DNA of 40,304 nucleotides, taken from positions 1 to 40,304 of the forward strand of contig JACRGX010000060.1 in assembly GCA_016212185.1 (NCBI GenBank). The letters are read 5' to 3'. The position numbers and the translations under genes are program-made. Below, piece after piece: positions 38,938 to 40,304 of the stretch; within the stretch, counting starts at the first letter, position 1; every line of letters starts with the position of its first letter. The notes below the pieces were generated by a model that did no database searches, was not told the origin of the DNA, and was given only the letters and a program-made list of their open reading frames with translations. The stretch is from Nitrospirota bacterium. GTDB taxonomy: Bacteria > Nitrospirota > Thermodesulfovibrionia > UBA6902 > DSMQ01.

Positions 38938-40304
38938 ATGACAGAATATTATGCGCATACACCAAATGATGACGGCAACTGGCATTTCCTTGATGCACAC
39001 TTGAAAGAAGTAGCAGAGCTTGCCAAAGCATTTGCAGGTAAATTTGACGCCGGTGATTTAGCTTTTTGGATTGGACTATGGCATGATCTGGGAAAAGCTA
39101 ATCCTGAGTTTCAAGATTATCTTAAGGCATGCAATAAGAATCAATATCACATAACCGTGCCTCATTCTATTTGGGGCTCAGCATTGGCATATGCGCTTAT
39201 CAGTAGAAACAAAGAAGGTAGTCGCTGGGAAGAAATAGCTCTAACGATTGCAGGACATCATGGCGGAATTGACCAACCGGGATCACTGTCTCAGAAGCTT
39301 GCGGAGCGCATTCAAAATAATCAGATGATCTTCCAACATATTGTTGAGCATGCAAAGAAACTTCCTTCCCCACCACAAGTAAGCCTGCCGGAATTGACCC
39401 GCACACAAAGAGAATTGTTTATTCGAATGGTTTTCTCTACACTTGTTGATGCTGATTACCTGAACACGGAAAAACATTTCAAAGAGAAGCAGTACCTTTT
39501 AAGACAGCAACAGCAGCGGATCGAAAATCTCTGGAATATATTTGATGTAAATCAAAAACAGTTTATTGATGCTGTCCACTCTGAAACTGATGTCAACAAG
39601 GTTCGTAAGGATGTTTATGAATTGTGCGATAAAGCGGCATTAGGGAAGCCCGGTGTCTATAGACTAACGGTGCCAACCGGTGGCGGTAAAACAAGAAGTG
39701 GTCTGGCTTTTGCGCTAAGACATGCTGTTGAAAACAAGATGGACAGAGTTGTTGTTGCAATTCCTTATACAAGCATCATTGACCAGACGGCAAAAGAGTA
39801 TAGGAAGATTCTTGGGGTTGATGCAGTGCTTGAACATCACAGCCAGGTAAGCGTTCCTGCTGATGAAAGTCAGGATGTTACGCTTATTTCATTAAGACTT
39901 GCCATTGAGAATTGGGATGCGCCGCTTATTGTGACTACAACGCTACAGCTTTTTGAAAGCCTCTTTTCGAATAAGCCGGGGAAAGTGCGCAAACTTCACA
40001 ATCTTTGCCGGAGTGTTATTGTAATAGACGAAGTTCAGGCTTTGCCGCCGGAATTACTGACTCCGACTCTTGACGTGTTGAAGGAGCTTGTTGAGCGATA
40101 TTCTATTTCCGTTGTTCTTTGCACTGCAACCCAGCCGGCATTTGAAGATAGTCATTATCTGAGACCGTTTCAGGGAATGCAAGTCAACGAGATAGTGCCG
40201 AAAGAAATATACAAAGAGCATTTTAAGAAACTTGAGCGAATCACATACTCCCGAAAAAAAGAGCCGATCTCCTGGCAGGAATTGGCAAATGAAATCTCTG
40301 AGGA
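38938..40304 (+). CDS. cas3: CRISPR-associated Cas3 (HD nuclease plus helicase), 3'-truncated by the window
   Basis: The first 455 codons of a Cas3, the nuclease-helicase that degrades DNA marked by a type I Cascade. Residues 1-200 are the HD nuclease: FLDAHLKEVAELAKAF with the first His, LWHDLGKANPEFQDYL (His-Asp near 49), VPHSIWGSALA and IAGHHGGI. The SF2 helicase begins with VPTGGGKTRSGLAFAL (Walker A near 244), then VAIPYTSIIDQTAKEYR, VIVIDEVQALPP (DExH-like box near 363) and LCTATQPAF (motif III). No frameshift is seen up to base 40304. The start ATG lacks a strong ribosome-binding site. The HD sequence looks more like type I-C/I-B than I-E by memory; the missing Cascade genes downstream would settle it. 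Confidence 0.93.
   Translation, partial: MTEYYAHTPNDDGNWHFLDAHLKEVAELAKAFAGKFDAGDLAFWIGLWHDLGKANPEFQDYLKACNKNQYHITVPHSIWGSALAYALISRNKEGSRWEEIALTIAGHHGGIDQPGSLSQKLAERIQNNQMIFQHIVEHAKKLPSPPQVSLPELTRTQRELFIRMVFSTLVDADYLNTEKHFKEKQYLLRQQQQRIENLWNIFDVNQKQFIDAVHSETDVNKVRKDVYELCDKAALGKPGVYRLTVPTGGGKTRSGLAFALRHAVENKMDRVVVAIPYTSIIDQTAKEYRKILGVDAVLEHHSQVSVPADESQDVTLISLRLAIENWDAPLIVTTTLQLFESLFSNKPGKVRKLHNLCRSVIVIDEVQALPPELLTPTLDVLKELVERYSISVVLCTATQPAFEDSHYLRPFQGMQVNEIVPKEIYKEHFKKLERITYSRKKEPISWQELANEISE

Overview
The window looks like chromosomal DNA of an anaerobic or microaerophilic, diderm, chemolithotrophic bacterium. A Nitrospirota (Thermodesulfovibrionia-like) or deep-branching deltaproteobacterial origin is my inference from gene content: the methyl branch of the Wood-Ljungdahl pathway with CooC, multiheme cytochromes c, MEP isoprenoid genes, DUF1858 and YHS proteins, HD-GYP signalling, and a type I Cas3. 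There are no rRNA or tRNA genes and no CRISPR array in the window.

Layout. 1-2602: the 3' end of a peptide/nickel-type ABC substrate-binding protein, a deleted dehydrogenase pseudogene, and a secreted FKBP isomerase. 3003-3656: a secreted tetraheme cytochrome closed by a strong terminator. 3962-11383: a C1/folate block, cooC - 5-formyl-THF cyclo-ligase - folE - folD - a 701-aa GltD-like flavoprotein fused to ferredoxin and MvhD domains - metV - metF. 11581-19248 (minus strand): MTAP-like phosphorylase, a hypothetical protein, tlyA, a TMTC-like membrane TPR protein, dxs and ispA. A 41-aa micropeptide with a CRP/FNR-type operator lies between them on the plus strand. 19478-24073: Nfu, a heme-copper-subunit-like membrane protein, DUF1858, a tiny zinc-ribbon-like protein, and a copper-handling set (YHS protein, Met-rich exported protein, exported YHS protein, CopA-type ATPase with two N-terminal YHS domains). 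24291-26230: a six-heme cytochrome, YajQ, and a small hypothetical protein. 26421-32174: a CysE-CysS fusion, yggS, proC, yggT, divIVA, hisS. 32278-37584: histidine kinase, response regulator, GAF/HD-GYP protein, mobA, tatA, alr. 37781-40304: a broken 3' remnant of cas6e, a Bro-N protein with a coupled 48-aa basic protein, and a cas3 gene that runs off the window.

How the genes work together. FolD, MetF and MetV carry one-carbon units from methenyl/methylene-THF to methyl-THF. The fused flavoprotein is the obvious candidate to feed them electrons, and CooC prepares Ni for a CO dehydrogenase encoded elsewhere. The Cu/YHS cluster is a plausible envelope and cytoplasmic copper-export module. The yggS-proC-yggT-divIVA group is the usual envelope and division neighbourhood.

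The most unusual property of the window is its density of dispersed palindromic and tandem-word repeats. At least three hairpin families recur in intergenic gaps. Short repeats are also inserted in frame into tlyA, the cyclo-ligase, copA, yggS, proC and the TPR protein, and unrelated proteins end up sharing the same peptide (for example QGVKGSS). One intergenic family, with three copies of about 155-200 bp, keeps base pairing while changing sequence, which makes it the best candidate here for an undescribed structured element.
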